A stretch of DNA of 64,000 nucleotides from Antilocapra americana (lineage: Eukaryota > Chordata > Mammalia > Artiodactyla > Antilocapridae), in the NCBI GenBank assembly GCA_007570785.1, contig ML660777.1:8201166-8265165 (forward strand), in the 5' to 3' direction. Shown in pieces: positions 22,103 to 34,122 of the stretch; the first letter of the stretch is position 1; each line of letters opens with the position of its first letter. The notes below the pieces were generated by a model. The model was not told the DNA's origin. It worked only from the letters and a program-made list of their open reading frames with translations, and did not search any database. The position numbers and the translations under genes are program-made.

Positions 22103-22764
22103 AATTTTAAATTAATGTTACTTACAGGCAACTATTTGTAATCTAGTAGTTCAAACATATATTTTCCACCCTTCAAATTTCAAACACCTTGTTTCCTTAA
22201 TTTACAAAGTCACCATCATTCTACACATCTACTGAATCATCTAGCATGTAATTTGTATTGATATAATACTTTTTGAATTCAAGTATGATGTTCTAGAAAT
22301 TTTATCCTAAACCACAAGTACATAATTATAAGCATTAAATAATTATTAAAATGTTTGCCCTACATGTTTTATTTATGATCTCATTATAATTATTTAGTTC
22401 CATCTTTATGATGAAGAAACCACAGTGAAGATTTCCACACTGAATTACAATCCTCTGTATTAATCTATCACATGGAGTAAGACTTAGTTTCAGCCATAAA
22501 TAAAAAAAAACAAAAAAGTCAAGAGAGAAAAACAAATTTAAATCCATACTTCCTGAAGAGAGGTTGGAGAAAAGCACTTTTGAATTTTCAGAGAAGATAT
22601 AAATATTTTAATAAGCTATGGGGGAGTGCCTATCTTAGAATATGACAGCTTCATTATAACCTTGCATTGGATTCCAATATACCACTCCCTTTGATTGTAT
22701 ACATATTGATTGAGGTCTTGCCACATTCTTAACACTTCTTTGAGCTCTGAAGGCTAGTGAGGGT

Positions 22765-22850
22765 GCCTTTCTGAGATTCAGAGCTCCAGCTTTGGGGTCA
22801 GGAGGACAGGACTAAGTCACTTAACCTCAGGGGGGTAGAATGATCTCATT
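22765..22850 (+). mobile_element. MIR-like SINE fragment
   Basis: The order AGAGCTCCAGCTTTGGGGTC then AAGTCACTTAACCTCAG follows the MIR core in sense orientation. Short and diverged. Confidence 0.45.
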
Positions 22851-23929
22851 CTCCACCTCTTTTCTTAACTAAGCCCTCCTGTGTCTGGCAGTGGTGGTGG
22901 GTCACTTGCTGTTCCCAGAATTTGTTTCCTTTACCTCTAAGTGTCACTCTGAAGATATCCACTAGCACAGAATGTGCTTTTAAGGAAAATGTCGCAACAT
23001 TACACTTTCTCCAGTTGATAACATGATGAAGTTGAATTTGATTCTGATAGAGTCTTATTCTGTCTAAATTTGGTTGAACCCAGGGGGTCTAGCACAAATA
23101 ATTCCCCAGTGTTTACTAACTCTCTAAATCTCCAACCTCCTTCAGAAATTCCAAGCTCTCCACAATTATGCCTTCTATGAGGGCAGCTCTCTGCACTCAA
23201 CCCCAGAGCCCTGACCCTGTCATGGCTTATTAGAGGTCATGTACCAGATGCTGCTCATCAAATGGCTGAAATGTGATGGTGAATTGAATGTCACACCATG
23301 TAGCGTGTTCCCTCTAGACCCACAACCTCACTTGCAAGACCTTCAACTTTTAGGGCGGCCTTTGTTTTTTTTCTACTTAAATGGGCATGACACCACTGCA
23401 CTTTTATGTTTTCAACATTATACAATAATTCCTCTGAAGAAAATTGATAGGAAGAATATTCACAAAGTATAGGGCATTTCCATGAATTTCTGCATCCAAA
23501 TGTTATGAAAGGAGAGATCCAGCTCTCTACTACTCCAGCAAAACCAACAAAGCTGGAGCTAGAATCTGGGTGATGCTGTAAGCTATCATTATTAACAGGA
23601 GAGTACAGCTTAACCAAAGGATGGAAGAAGTCATTTTTGTAGAACAAAGAAAGACAGGCAAAAATGTTGAAATTTTGATGGGGAAGGGGAATAGAGTGGG
23701 AGGAGAAGCAGAGGAATTAAACCCTTAAGAGTATTTTCCACAAGGTTCTGTTTTTCCAAAGAGAAAATATGCACTGGAGAAACTTTGCAGATACAATCTT
23801 AACTAAGAGATCAGTGCTAACAGCAGCAAAAATGGAACAAAGCAATTGATAGGATGCACTGGAAAGGAAAAAATAATAAAGGCAAATTGAGAGGCATTCC
23901 ACAAAATAAGCAAACTCTACTGTTTAAAC

Positions 23930-24310
23930 TGCCAAGATTATAAAAGACAAAAAAGGGGAACTGTTGCAGATCAAAGAAGACTAAAGAGCAGGAAAGAAAA
24001 TGCTGCACAGTTATGGGCTGGTTTCTGGGAGACAAAAATTGTCTAAGTTTGTGAGTTGCATCATAACACTGTATCCGTGTACACTTCTCAATAGTGATAA
24101 TTGTGGAGATGCATAGTGTTGTTTTTGTTTTGAAGAAATACATAACTGAAGTATCTAGGGGTGCATGGTCCAGAGTTCTGCAGCATATTCTCCAATAATT
24201 CTGAAAAGTAATAACCTTAATATGAAAATGAAAAAGAATAAATAAGCATTGTAAAATGTTAATGTTTGAGTAATATGGGCATATAATATGATTTCAAAAG
24301 TTAAAAAGGA
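23930..24310 (+). mobile_element. Old L1 (L1M-type) 3' UTR
   Basis: Blocks in order: CTGTTGCAGATCAAAGAAGA (23960-23979), CTGAAGTATCTAGGGG near 24147, and a GTAAAATGTTAATGTTTGAG block near 24252. This is the order of ancient L1M 3' ends in sense orientation. Confidence 0.58.
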
Positions 24311-24549
24311 TTACTAAGAAATGTGATCGATTGTATTAGAAATGTTGATTTGGACTACTGAAAGGGAATATTGCAAAGCTATAGTTTATTATTTTTTATT
24401 TCCATTGGCTTCCTTGATATCTCTTTATATGCATATAGTATTTTTAAATTTGCAGGTTCAATAGTCTTTAGGAAAAAATAAGTTGATATGAAAATCTGCA
24501 CTCCCCCCACACACAAAAAAAAAATCCAAGAAAAGTTAAGAAATTTAAG

Positions 24550-27262
24550 TCTGTGGCACATATAAGATTCTTCTCTCTGGCCTCCAGCAAAATTATCTTT
24601 CAAAGTTGAAAGAGATATAATGACCTTCTCAAACACAAAGTGAGAGAATCTATTGCCAGTAGACATACCCTACAAGACATGTTAGAAGATATTCTCCAAA
24701 CAGAAGAAAAATAATATAGATAATAAACTTAAATTTACATTAAAAAAGAAAAATAAATGAAAGTAAAGTAAAATCTTCTATTTTTTGTTTTTAGTTGACT
24801 TAATATATAATCATTCATTTAAAACAATAACAGTGACAATGTATTGGTTAATTTATAATCATATGGATATGGGAAATGAATAGCAGAAATGTCATAGTGG
24901 GTAGGAGAGAGGAATTAGGAATACTCTGATACAAGATGTCTGAACTATATAAAAAACAGAATAAGATTATTTGAATATAAACAGATTAGAAAAGAATAAT
25001 ATTAGTAAATGAATATTGCAAACTCTAGAGAATATTATTTTTTTAAAAAAGGCAAAATTAATATATTAAATGAGGAGATAAAATGGAATAATAAAATCTC
25101 AATTAAAATAAGAGCAGGCAGAAAACAAAGCCTCTGGCAATGAATATAAAACAGTTAAAACATTGGTTATATTACGCCAAATATAACAGTAATTATTTAA
25201 AGATGACTAGTCAATGTATACCAGTTGAAAAACAGAGATGGGAGAAAATCAGATTAGATAAATGCCCAAAGCATACATTGTCCATAAAAATATAGTTTAA
25301 ATATAAAAACTCTAATAGATTAAAAATAGAGAGATAGAAAAAGATAGATTATGCTAACACAAATCAACAGAAAGCTGGAATAACTAGACAAATTACACTT
25401 CAGAGTAACTAAAATCATCAGATATAACAGTGCTAAATGTGTTTTCACTCACTCATCAAATCACATTAAGAAAAACAGAAAAAAATTGAAAGGGAAAATA
25501 TATAAATCTGCTCTCTTAGTTAATATCAGTTAATATTACCCTTAGTAACTGCTAGATGAAACAGGTACAAAATAAACAGATAGTTGACCTGAACAGAACT
25601 GTCAATTAACTTTATCTAACCAATATTTTTAGTAGATGCAATTCAAAAACAGCAGAAGACACATCCTTCTTAAACTTACATGGAATATTCACTCAGAAGA
25701 ACAATGTTCTGGACATAAAATACATATGAACAAATTTAGAAGCATAGAAAGCATATAATCATGTCTTCATATGACAGTGAAATTCAGTTGGAAATCAGTG
25801 ATGGAAAAATTACTGAAAAACCTCAAAAATTTAAAAAATAAACAGCTCACTTTCGAATCACACATGGGTTAAAAAGTCTCAAGGGAAATTTTTAAATATT
25901 TTTACCTAAATTAAAATAAAAATGCAACTTGTCAAGATGCACCAAAGCAATATTTAGAAGGAAAATTACAGCATTGAATGTGTATGTTAGAAAGCCTGAA
26001 ATGCCTAAAATTAATAAACGAAGCTTCCAACTTAAACTAGAGAAAGAAGAGAAATTTGAACTTAAACAGTAAATAAATTAGAATGGAAAAAATAAAATTA
26101 TAAATACTAAGAAAAAAGTAAGCAAAAGTGTAAGACTGTAAGATGAGTCTCTGCAAAGATTTATAAATTGATAAACCTCTAACAGTGCTAAGCAAGGGAA
26201 AAAGATGAAACAAATTATTAATACAACCAATGAATGAGAAGTAATTCTCAGTCTATGGACACTGAAAGGAAAATCAAGGCATGACATGAACAACTTTAGG
26301 TTAACAAACTTGAGAATTTATATGAAATGGATGTTTTTTGGAAGATAAATTGCAAAATTTCACAAAAGAAGAAAAAGGTATTTTGAATAGTTTTATAGTT
26401 GTTATATGAAGTGTCATTATTATTTTCCCCCAAAACACACCAAGCACAAATGGTAGCACCATAAATTCTACCAAACATCTAATGTTAGAAATGATGACAA
26501 ACCTTCACAACCTCTTCCAGATACTAAAAGCCAAAGGAATACTTTCTAATTCATCCTGAGTCTAGTATTATCCAAACCAGATAACTAGAGGCTTATATCT
26601 CTTATGATAATTGTCACAAAAACTTTCAACAAAATATTAGCAAAGCAAATCCAAAAAGGTATAAACTAATTATATACCATAGTCAAGAGTGATTTATTCC
26701 ATGTATGAGAACTCAGCACCTGAAAATAAATACTACCTATAACATCAACAAACTAAAGAAGTAAAATCCTATGATTATATTAACTGATGCAAAAAATATG
26801 TTTAATAAAATCCAGTACTGACTCAAACTAAAAGCTTCCAGAAAACTAAGAGTAAAGAAAAATTTCCTCAATGTGATGAAAAAAATCTACAAACAATTGC
26901 ATACTTAATATGAAAAATTAATCACTTTCTTCATAAGATCAAGAACAAAGCAAGAATCACTCCTTGCTTAGTACTCATAAATGTACAGCACTTAAACCCT
27001 AACAAATCAGTCACAAAAAAATAAATTAAAAAAAATCAGATTGGAAAGAAAGAAATAAAACTATCTCTGATAGCATATGGCATGAAAGTTTGCATACAAA
27101 ATCCCAAATAATTCCCCCAGAGTTCCTGGAAGCAAGTAAGTAAATCAAGGTCACAGAATGTAAGGGTTAATACACAAAAATCAATTTCTCTTACATAAAC
27201 CAACAATGAACAACTGGAATTTTAAAAATCAATATCTATATATGAAATATCTATGCAGAAAG
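24550..27262 (+). mobile_element. Ancient L1 (L1M-type), left part, heavily diverged
   Basis: A near-continuous sense L1. It begins with the end of ORF1 (CCCTACAAGACATGTTAGAA near 24668), runs through endonuclease-like sequence (about 25250-25700) and reverse transcriptase sequence (TGATTTATTCCATGTATGAG near 26690). It then reaches a segment near 27200 that matches ORF2 just before the palm end. No frame longer than about 100 codons survives. The L1 resumes on the other side of the BovB, at 29359. Confidence 0.7.
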
Positions 27263-29358
27263 TGAAGAAAACCACTAGACCATTCAGGTATGACCTAAAT
27301 TAAATCCCTTAGACTATACAGTGAAAGTGAGAAATAGATTTAAGGGACTGGATCTGATAGACATAGTGCCTGATGAACTATGGATGGAGGTATGTGACAT
27401 TGTACAGGAGACAGGGAGCAAGACAATACCCAAGAAAAAGAAATGCAAAAAAAGCAAAATGGCTGTCTGAGGAGACCTGACAAATAGCTGTGAAAAGAAG
27501 GGAAGGGAAAAGCAAAGGAGAAAAGGAAAGATATATCCATCTGAATTCAGAATTGCAAAGACTAGCAAGGGAAGAAAAGAAAGCCTTACTCAGTGATCAA
27601 TGAAAAGAAATAGAGCAAAACAATACAATGGAAAAGACTAGTGATCTCTTCAAGAAAATCAGAGATACCAAGGGAACATTTCATGCAAAGATGGGCTCGA
27701 TAAAGGACAGAAATGGTATGGACCTAACAGAAGCAGAAAATATTAAGAAGAGGTGGCAAGAATACACAGAAAAATTGTACAAAAAAAGATCTTCACAACT
27801 CAGAAAATCACAGTGTTGTGATCACTCACCTAGAGCCAGACATCCTGGAATGTGAAGTCAATTGGGCCTAGGAAGCATTACTACGAACAAAGCTAGTGGA
27901 GGTAATGGAATACCAGTTTAGCTATTTCAAATCCTGAAAGATGACACTGTGAAAGTGCTGCACTCAATATGCCAGCAAATTTGGAAAACTCAGCAGTGGC
28001 CACAGGACTGGAAAAGGTCAGTTTTCATTCCAATCCCAAAGAAAGGCAATGCCAAAAGATGCTCCAACTACTGCACAATTGCACTCATCTCACACGCTAG
28101 TAAAGAAATGCTTAAAATTCTCCAACCCAGGCTTCAGCAGTACATGAACCGTGAACTTTCAAATGTTCAAGCTGGTTTTGGAAAAGGCAGAGGAACCAGA
28201 GTTCAAATTGCCAACATCAGCTGGATCACTGAAAAAGCAAGAGAGATCCAGAAAAACATCTCTTTCTGCTTTATTGACTGTGCCAAAGCCTTTGACTGTG
28301 TGGATCAAAATAAACTGTGGAAAATTCTGAAAGAGAGGGACCTACCAGATCACCTAACCTGCCTCTTGAAAAAATCTGTATGCAGGTCAGGAAGCAACAG
28401 TTAGAACTGGACATGGAACAATAGACTGTTTCTAAACAGGAAAAGGAATGCATCAAGGCTGTATATTGTCACCCTGCTCATTTAACTTATATGCAGAGTA
28501 CATCATGAGAAATGCTGGGTTGGAGGAAGCACAAGCTGAAATCAAGACTGCCGGGAGAAATATCAATAACCTCAGGTATGCAGATGATACCACCCTTATG
28601 GCAGAAAGTGAAGAAGAACTAAAGAGCCTCTTGATGAAAGTGAAAGAGGAGAGTGAAAAAGTTGATTTAAAGCTCAGCATTCAGAAAACTAATATCATGG
28701 CATCTGGTCCCATCACTTCTTGGGAAATAGATGGGAAAACAGTGGAAATAGTGGCTGACTTTACTTTTCTGGGCTCCAAAATCACAGCAGATGGTGATTG
28801 CAGCAATGAAATTAAAAGACTCTTACTCCTTGTAAGGAAAGTTATGACCAACCTAGACAGCATATTAAAAAGCAGAGACATTACTTTTCCAACAAAGGTC
28901 CATCTAGTCACAGTTATGGTTTTTCCAGTAGTCATGTATGGATGTGAGAGTTGGACTCTAAAGAAAGCTGAGCGCTGAAGAATTGATGCTTTTGAACTGT
29001 AGTGTTGGAGAAGACTCTTGAGAGTCCCTTGGACTGCAAGAAGATCCAACCAGTCCATCCTAAATGAGATCAGTCCTGGGTGTTCATTGGAAGGACTGAT
29101 GTTGAAGCTGAAACTCCAATACTTCGGCCACCTGATGCAAAGAGCTGATTCATTTGAAAAGACCCTGATGTTGGGAAAGTTTGGGGGCATGAGGAGAAGG
29201 GGACGACAGAGGATGAGATGGTTGGATGACATCACCGACTCGATTGACCTTGGTTTGGATGGACTTCAGGAACTGGTGATAGACAGGGAGGCCTGGAGTG
29301 CTATGGTTCATGGGGTTGCAAAGAGCCAGACACAACTGAGCGACTGAACTGAACTGAT
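27263..29358 (+). mobile_element. BovB LINE, 2.1 kb, the longest copy in the window
   Basis: Sense BovB from the linker after the endonuclease through the reverse transcriptase to the 3' terminus (GAGCGACTGAACTGAACTGA at 29339-29358). It interrupts an ancient L1: sequence left (24550-27262) and right (29359-29690) are both sense L1 and follow the same order. The endonuclease domain is absent, so this is a 5'-truncated insertion of roughly two thirds of a full-length BovB. Confidence 0.94.
27628..29347 (+). pseudogene. BovB ORF2 remnant with reverse transcriptase, four frames
   Basis: Four plus-strand frames in series carry one ORF2: 27628-27855, 27949-28404, 28448-28978 and 29018-29347. The second includes the WPQDWKRSVFIPIPKKGN segment and the CAKAFDCVDQ block, where the family usually has His at the last position. 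The third has QGCILSPCSFN and then the catalytic RYADDTTLM at about 28574-28600. The last carries the C-terminal [13 protein letters not shown] region. Breaks near 27800, 28380 and 28978 (a stop) and one near 29010 kill it. The protein would be the BovB reverse transcriptase that also serves SINE mobilisation in this lineage (family knowledge). Confidence 0.92.
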
Positions 29359-29690
29359 ACATAAAAATCTATGTCTTTATAAAGTAATATCCATATATGA
29401 AAATCAGAATTGTTTAGTATCCAAAAAGTGAATTAAGGAGGATGCATCTAACAAAACACACATATAAAAACTAAAGGCACTGATTGTTTTTTGTTTTTTT
29501 TTTTTGCCTCTAAGACATACGTGAATTGAGAGAGACTCTGCACTCATTGACTGGAAAATTCAATGTTTTTAAGATGTCAAATTTTCCAAACTTGATACAC
29601 ATATTCAATGCAATCCCACTGAAAATCCCAGAAAGTTACTTTTCAGATATTGATGTGCTTATTGTGCCAATTGTACCATATTAATAAAGG
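29359..29690 (+). mobile_element. Ancient L1, right part
   Basis: Continuation of the L1 at 24550-27262. The block ATTCAATGCAATCCCACTGA (29606-29625) followed by AAATCCCAGAAAGTTACTTT is a well-conserved L1 ORF2 segment in sense orientation. Confidence 0.75.
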
Positions 29691-29696
29691 ATGTGA

Positions 29697-29905
29697 GCTT
29701 CCCTAGTGGCTCAGACAGTAAAGAATCTGCCTGCAATGCAGGAGACAGGGGTTCGAAACCTGGGTTGGGAAGATCCCTTAGAGGAGGGCATGGCAACTCA
29801 TTCCAGTATTCTTGCCTGGAGAATCCTCATGGACAGAGGTGCCTGGTAAGCTACAGTCTATGTGATGACAGAGTCGGACACAACTGAGCAACTAAGCATA
29901 GCACA
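29697..29905 (+). mobile_element. Bov-tA SINE
   Basis: Sense Bov-tA: the tRNA-like head with A box (TAGTGGCTCAGACAGTAAAG) and B box (GGGGTTCGAAACCTG), then the BovB-like body ending near GAGTCGGACACAACTGAGCA. Fairly well preserved. Confidence 0.94.
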
Positions 29906-29944
29906 ATATGGTATGTAGGATGTTAGTAGTACAAGAAATTGGAT

Positions 29945-30340
29945 ATATTAGTTTCCTAGGGTGCCCATGATAAATCACTACATCCTAGGAGTCTAAAACA
30001 ACAAAATCTATTCTTCACATTTCAAGAAGCCAGAAGTCCAAAATCAAGGTGTCAACAAAGCCATGCTTCCTCTGAAGGCTCTAGTGAAGACTCCTTCCTT
30101 TTGTCTTCTTAGCTTCTGGTTCTTTTTCTTGGTGTTCCTTGACTTGTATATATATATCACTCCAATCTCTGCCTTCATCTTCATGTGATGTGCTTACCTC
30201 TGCAGCTGTACCTCTATGTCTTTACATGGTCTACTTATAAGGTCACTGATGATCATAAATCCAGTATGATCTCATCACAAGTATTAACGTTAGGATTTGA
30301 GCATATTTTGAGAAGGAAATAATTTAACCCACAATACTGG
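29945..30340 (-). mobile_element. MLT1-type (ERVL-MaLR) LTR
   Basis: Antisense LTR. It opens with TTAGTTTCCTAGGGTGCCCA, continues with the AAGCCAGAAGTCCAAAATCA block and the TCACTCCAATCTCTGCC block, and closes with TTAACCCACAATAC. No internal retroviral sequence is next to it, so it is a solitary LTR. Confidence 0.72.
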
Positions 30341-30849
30341 ATGGAGAGAATATGGGAACTCACTCTGATAGCTCCAACATAATTATTTAAATCTAAACAG
30401 TTTTAAAATAAAAAGTCATTTTAAAAAGAAATAATATTAATGAAAATTATTGGAAATTCTGATAGGAATACCAATATTCTCCACAAAAAAACTTAGTTTC
30501 ATACTATGAAAGTAATCCAAGAGGCTTACTTAATTCTCAGAGAAGAAAATACCTTAAGTTCAAATGACTTTCTGATTCAAATTTGAGACTAAAGAGGTTG
30601 AATTAACTTCTTTATTACATCTCTATAACCTTTGTCATGTCACTGAAGTAATCAAGCAGTGAAATAAATTTATTAAAGCTTAGTATATAAATATAAGTGA
30701 ACTTTAACACTATATATTATGCAAAATAAAGCTTTAGAAATATTTTACTATCTCTATGAAGACTCTAACATTGGCACATTTCTAACAACTGAAGACTTCA
30801 TTTTGATTTCACTAGTTTTCCCATAATTGTCTCTTTCTGTTTGGGGATA
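30341..30849. other. No gene recognised
   Basis: AT-rich sequence, no notable frame or repeat. Confidence 0.4.
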
Positions 30850-31405
30850 GAATTCAAAATAGTTCATAATACTTAGTTATTATCTCTCTGCGGTATCCCT
30901 TCGTCTCAGTTGTCCTTGATTTTCATGAATTTGACAGTCTAGAGGAGTATGGACCAGGTACCCCCTACAATGCATTACCATCTGAGTTTGTTTGGTGTTT
31001 TCCCTATGATTAATCCAGGGTTATGGGGTTTGGGGAAGAATAATATACAGTTTAAATACCCTTCTCTTCACATCTTATCAGGGCTACATGCTGTATGGCA
31101 TCACTGATCCACCTAGTCATGTCATCACTTAGGGTAGTTTTTCACAGATTTTCCCACTGTACAGTTTTTTTTGTTTTGTTTTGTTTTCATTTCCCTCTCC
31201 TATTCTTTGGAAGAGAGTCAATAAATCTTACCTCCAGTGTGATGATGGTGACCTCGAGGGAGGACATTGTCCCTGCCCAGGACATTAAGTTGCAAGGAAT
31301 TAAGTTCCATCTCCTGGAAAGGAGAGTATCTATGCACATACATAATTCATTTTGAAAGACAATTGCAATTAAAGCAACACAGTTTTCGTAGGGTTGTATT
31401 GAATA
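30850..31405. mobile_element. Probable ancient L1-related fragment
   Basis: The segment holding AAGTTCCATCTCCTGGAAAG near 31302 and a following ATAATTCATTTTGAAAG resembles an old interspersed repeat, probably L1M-related. I am unsure of the family and strand. Confidence 0.4.
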
Positions 31406-31454
31406 GTTTGTTTTCATTAATTAAACTTTGTTATAATAAAAAATGGTATTAATA

Positions 31455-31785
31455 TACACACTTTTTTGGCCGTTCTGGGTCTTTGTTGCCGCACGGGCTT
31501 TTATCTAGTTGCAGAGAATATGGGCTACTCTCTCGCTGAGGGGCACTGGTTTCTCATTGAGGTGGCTTCTCTTGTTATACTAGCTCTAGGGTACGTGGAC
31601 TTTGGTGGTTGGGGTATATGGGCTAGGCTGTTGCAGCTCCCAGGCTCTAGAGCACAGGCTCAATGATTACGGCACGTGGGATTCGTTGCTCCTTGGCGTG
31701 GGATCCTCCTGGATCCGGGACTGAACCCTTGTCTCCTGCATTGACTGGCAGATTCTTTATTACTGAGTCACAGGGGAAGTTCCAA
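31455..31785 (-). mobile_element. CHR-type tRNA SINE
   Basis: Antisense CHR family SINE. The order is TTTTTTGGCCGTTCTGGGTC, then repeated GGGCTT words, then GGATCCGGGACTGAACCCTT and the tRNA-like end CAGATTCTTTATTACTGAGT. This family is shared by ruminants, hippos and whales (family knowledge). Confidence 0.85.
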
Positions 31786-31884
31786 TATTAACGTATTTAG
31801 TTAATAATATTTATTCAACTTTAGTCTTATGGATCAATTAAAGTGGTTAAGTGTTAAATATTAACTAACATAACCCTCTGAAAA

Positions 31885-32068
31885 GTCTCTTTGTGACCCC
31901 ATGGATTGTAGCCCACAAGGCTCCTTTGTCCATGGAATTCTCCAGGCAAGGATATTGGAGTGGGTAGCCTTTCCCTTTTCCAGGGGATCTTTTTGACCCA
32001 GGGACCAAACCCCAGTCTCTTGCATGGCAGACAGATTCTTTACCATTTGAGCCACCAGGAAAGCTCAA
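31885..32068 (-). mobile_element. Bov-tA SINE
   Basis: Antisense Bov-tA with body, then tRNA-like head ending in TTTACCATTTGAGCCACCAG near 32038-32057. Near-complete. Confidence 0.93.
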
Positions 32069-32394
32069 CCCTAGGTAAGAATAATTGATTTTAGTTACTG
32101 TAAAAGTTTTTGAATGAAAACCATATTAAATTAACCTATTGTTCCATTTCTTGTGTTTATGAGAATATTGGCAAAAAATAGAAGAAACAATGCCCTTTCA
32201 AAGTGAAGCATTCTCTAAGGCTTAATGGAAAAAGAACTCAAACCTGTATCCTACTTTAGTAGCAGTTATTTAAGGGCTCAACAGTCTTTAGCTGCTCTAC
32301 GCATTGTTTTTATTCTATTGCCTTAACAAAGTAATTTATGTCCTGTGTGTTGTTTACATTTCCGTTTATGTATCCAGCAATCTGGGGGTCCTCA

Positions 32395-32605
32395 GTGAAA
32401 GGAATACAAACATTGAAGTCAGTCATTTGTTTTCCCTCTCTGCCAATTATTAGCCTTGGGATTTCAGGCAATTTAAGTTAATTTGTATCTTTTTACTCAT
32501 TTGTAAAATGAGGTGAATAGTTACAAACTTTATAGCACTGTTCTAATTATAGAAAGCAATGCTTGAAAAGTACTGATTTCTGTACATTCCCTAGAAGAGG
32601 CACTC
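32395..32605 (+). mobile_element. MIR SINE
   Basis: Sense MIR. The core around 32454-32510 (CTTGGGATTTCAGGCAATTT then CATTTGTAAAATGAGGTGAA) is followed by the 3' part (GCACTGTTCTAATTATAG...GCACTCAAC). Confidence 0.7.
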
Positions 32606-32639
32606 AACACACGTTTTTCACTTTCTCCTTTCATCTTGA

Positions 32640-32755
32640 GAATCAGGGGTGTTCAATCCCAACTGATTATTCATTTTCCCTTTGACCTTGGGAAAAGTTC
32701 CTTAACCTTGAGTTTGATCTCCTCTCTTGAGATGGACTAATACACCATTTCTCAT
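32640..32755 (+). mobile_element. MIR SINE fragment
   Basis: Second sense MIR core: TTTGACCTTGGGAAAAGTTC then CTTAACCTTGAGTTTGATCTC. Diverged. Confidence 0.5.
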
Positions 32756-33099
32756 TTTTGGTGAAAAAAATGTACAATCACTTAACAAAATCCTTGATAA
32801 TATGGCTGCTCCAGATTTCATTTCCCCTTCACTTTCTTCTCATCTTGAACATAAACTCATATTTGTTTTCTAGTGACTATTCACAATTCTACCTTCCATT
32901 TAAAAAAAATTGTCAAAGCGCTATGCACCAATTCACTACTAGTAATTCCTAAACTAATAAAGATGAAGTTTAGAACTAGTTTTTAAGTGACCCATGAAAA
33001 CTTGTATAATAATACAAGACACTTTGGAGGGCTTGGTTAAACTGGCTATTTATTTTACTAACTCATGTATGTCCTGTCTACTTAGAAAGGATTTAAAGT
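32756..33099. other. No gene recognised
   Basis: AT-rich spacer between MIR fragments. Confidence 0.4.
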
Positions 33100-33290
33100 G
33101 GACCCTGAGACTGATAGCAGGGAAACCTGTGCTTCTCTCCTGTCTTGGCCACTTATATAGTCCATATAGCCTACAGTAAGGTGTGGAAACTTTCTGAGTC
33201 ACAGTTTCCTAATCTCTAAGCAATACTGATATAAAAGTATAGGGTTGCTGTAAAAATTAAATGATATATGTAAATATATAATTATATATG
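33100..33290 (+). mobile_element. MIR SINE
   Basis: Third sense MIR in 0.9 kb: GGCCACTTATATAG then CTGAGTCACAGTTTCCTAAT then GGGTTGCTGTAAAAATTAAA. It is followed by an AT-rich tract (33264-33312). Confidence 0.65.
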
Positions 33291-34078
33291 TATATATTTA
33301 TAGAGAGAGTATATAATGAATACATCACCATATGCAATGAAAAATGTGTGTGTTTGGCAGTTCTGAGGAGTTATGCATGATGATTCATGATATTTTCCTG
33401 GGTTCTTTATATTTTATTTGAATCTGTCTATAGAATGCAGAGCCAAAGGCTAAAGCAATTTCATAAAGGAGGTCCTTAACATTTTAGGTTTTGAATCTTT
33501 GTGCTTTTCCAGCAAGAAGCTTCAGGTGTTCCATCTCACCAAGCCCTCTGCCTGAAGCAGTATGGGCAGCACAGACAGTGGCCTGGCTAACTACCAGCAT
33601 ACCAGGAGGGGAACTTGCTTAATTGCCTGAATGCTGGCTTCACAAAGCAGCTTTCACACCTAAAGCTGGAGCAGCTCACATCTGTGCCTGTCAGGCTTCT
33701 GCCTTGCAGATGAAGAAATCAGCTGTGCCTGGTCCCCAAAGGATACCCAGGGGGCCAAGCCTCATGCATAAAGTCAAAACACACAAGCTCATTTCCATAT
33801 AGAATACAAATAACATATTCATTTAATAAGATAACTCCTGAGACTTCCCACACATATGATTTCAAGCTCCTATGCAGGTAATTACAATCCTGCTTAGGAA
33901 AAATCGATGAAACCATTAGATCAAAACCAAATTCCCTTCGTTTCATTTGCACATGTGTCATCTCCATGTGCATTCATAGTGCTTTCCTTAAAGACACTCA
34001 CCCAGAACATTTTTTCTCTTTAATGTTGAGATAATTTATGGTATTATTTCAGGCTATGTGCTGCATGGGTGGGTGTGC

Positions 34079-34081
<3 letters not shown>
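33291..34081. other. Mostly single-copy-looking DNA
   Basis: A moderately GC-rich patch at 33500-33770 has no repeat signature and no coding frame longer than 84 codons. It could be single-copy and possibly conserved. Confidence 0.4.

Positions 34082-34118
<37 letters not shown>
34082..34118. repeat. (TG)n microsatellite, about 18 units
   Basis: A pure TG tract of 37 bases, a typical polymorphic dinucleotide marker. Confidence 0.98.

Positions 34119-34122
<4 letters not shown>

Larger units (their letters stand above)
20292..23929. other. 3.6 kb AT-rich, mostly unclassified
   Basis: There is no recognisable gene. Notable parts are a T-run near 20498-20513, a homopurine tract (21386-21464), an A-run near 21645-21661, a (TA)n run near 22084-22102, and a weak MIR-like block at 22765-22850. 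The 118-codon minus-strand frame at 23291-23647 has no motif that I recognise. Most of the sequence is probably decayed repeat or single-copy. Confidence 0.45.

Noticed and set aside
23291..23647. 118-codon minus-strand frame
   Set aside because: No motif, no start context or exon structure; an overlapping plus-strand frame is equally good.
29697..29770. tRNA gene-like A and B boxes
   Set aside because: They are the tRNA-derived head of a Bov-tA SINE, not a tRNA gene; no cloverleaf 3' half follows.
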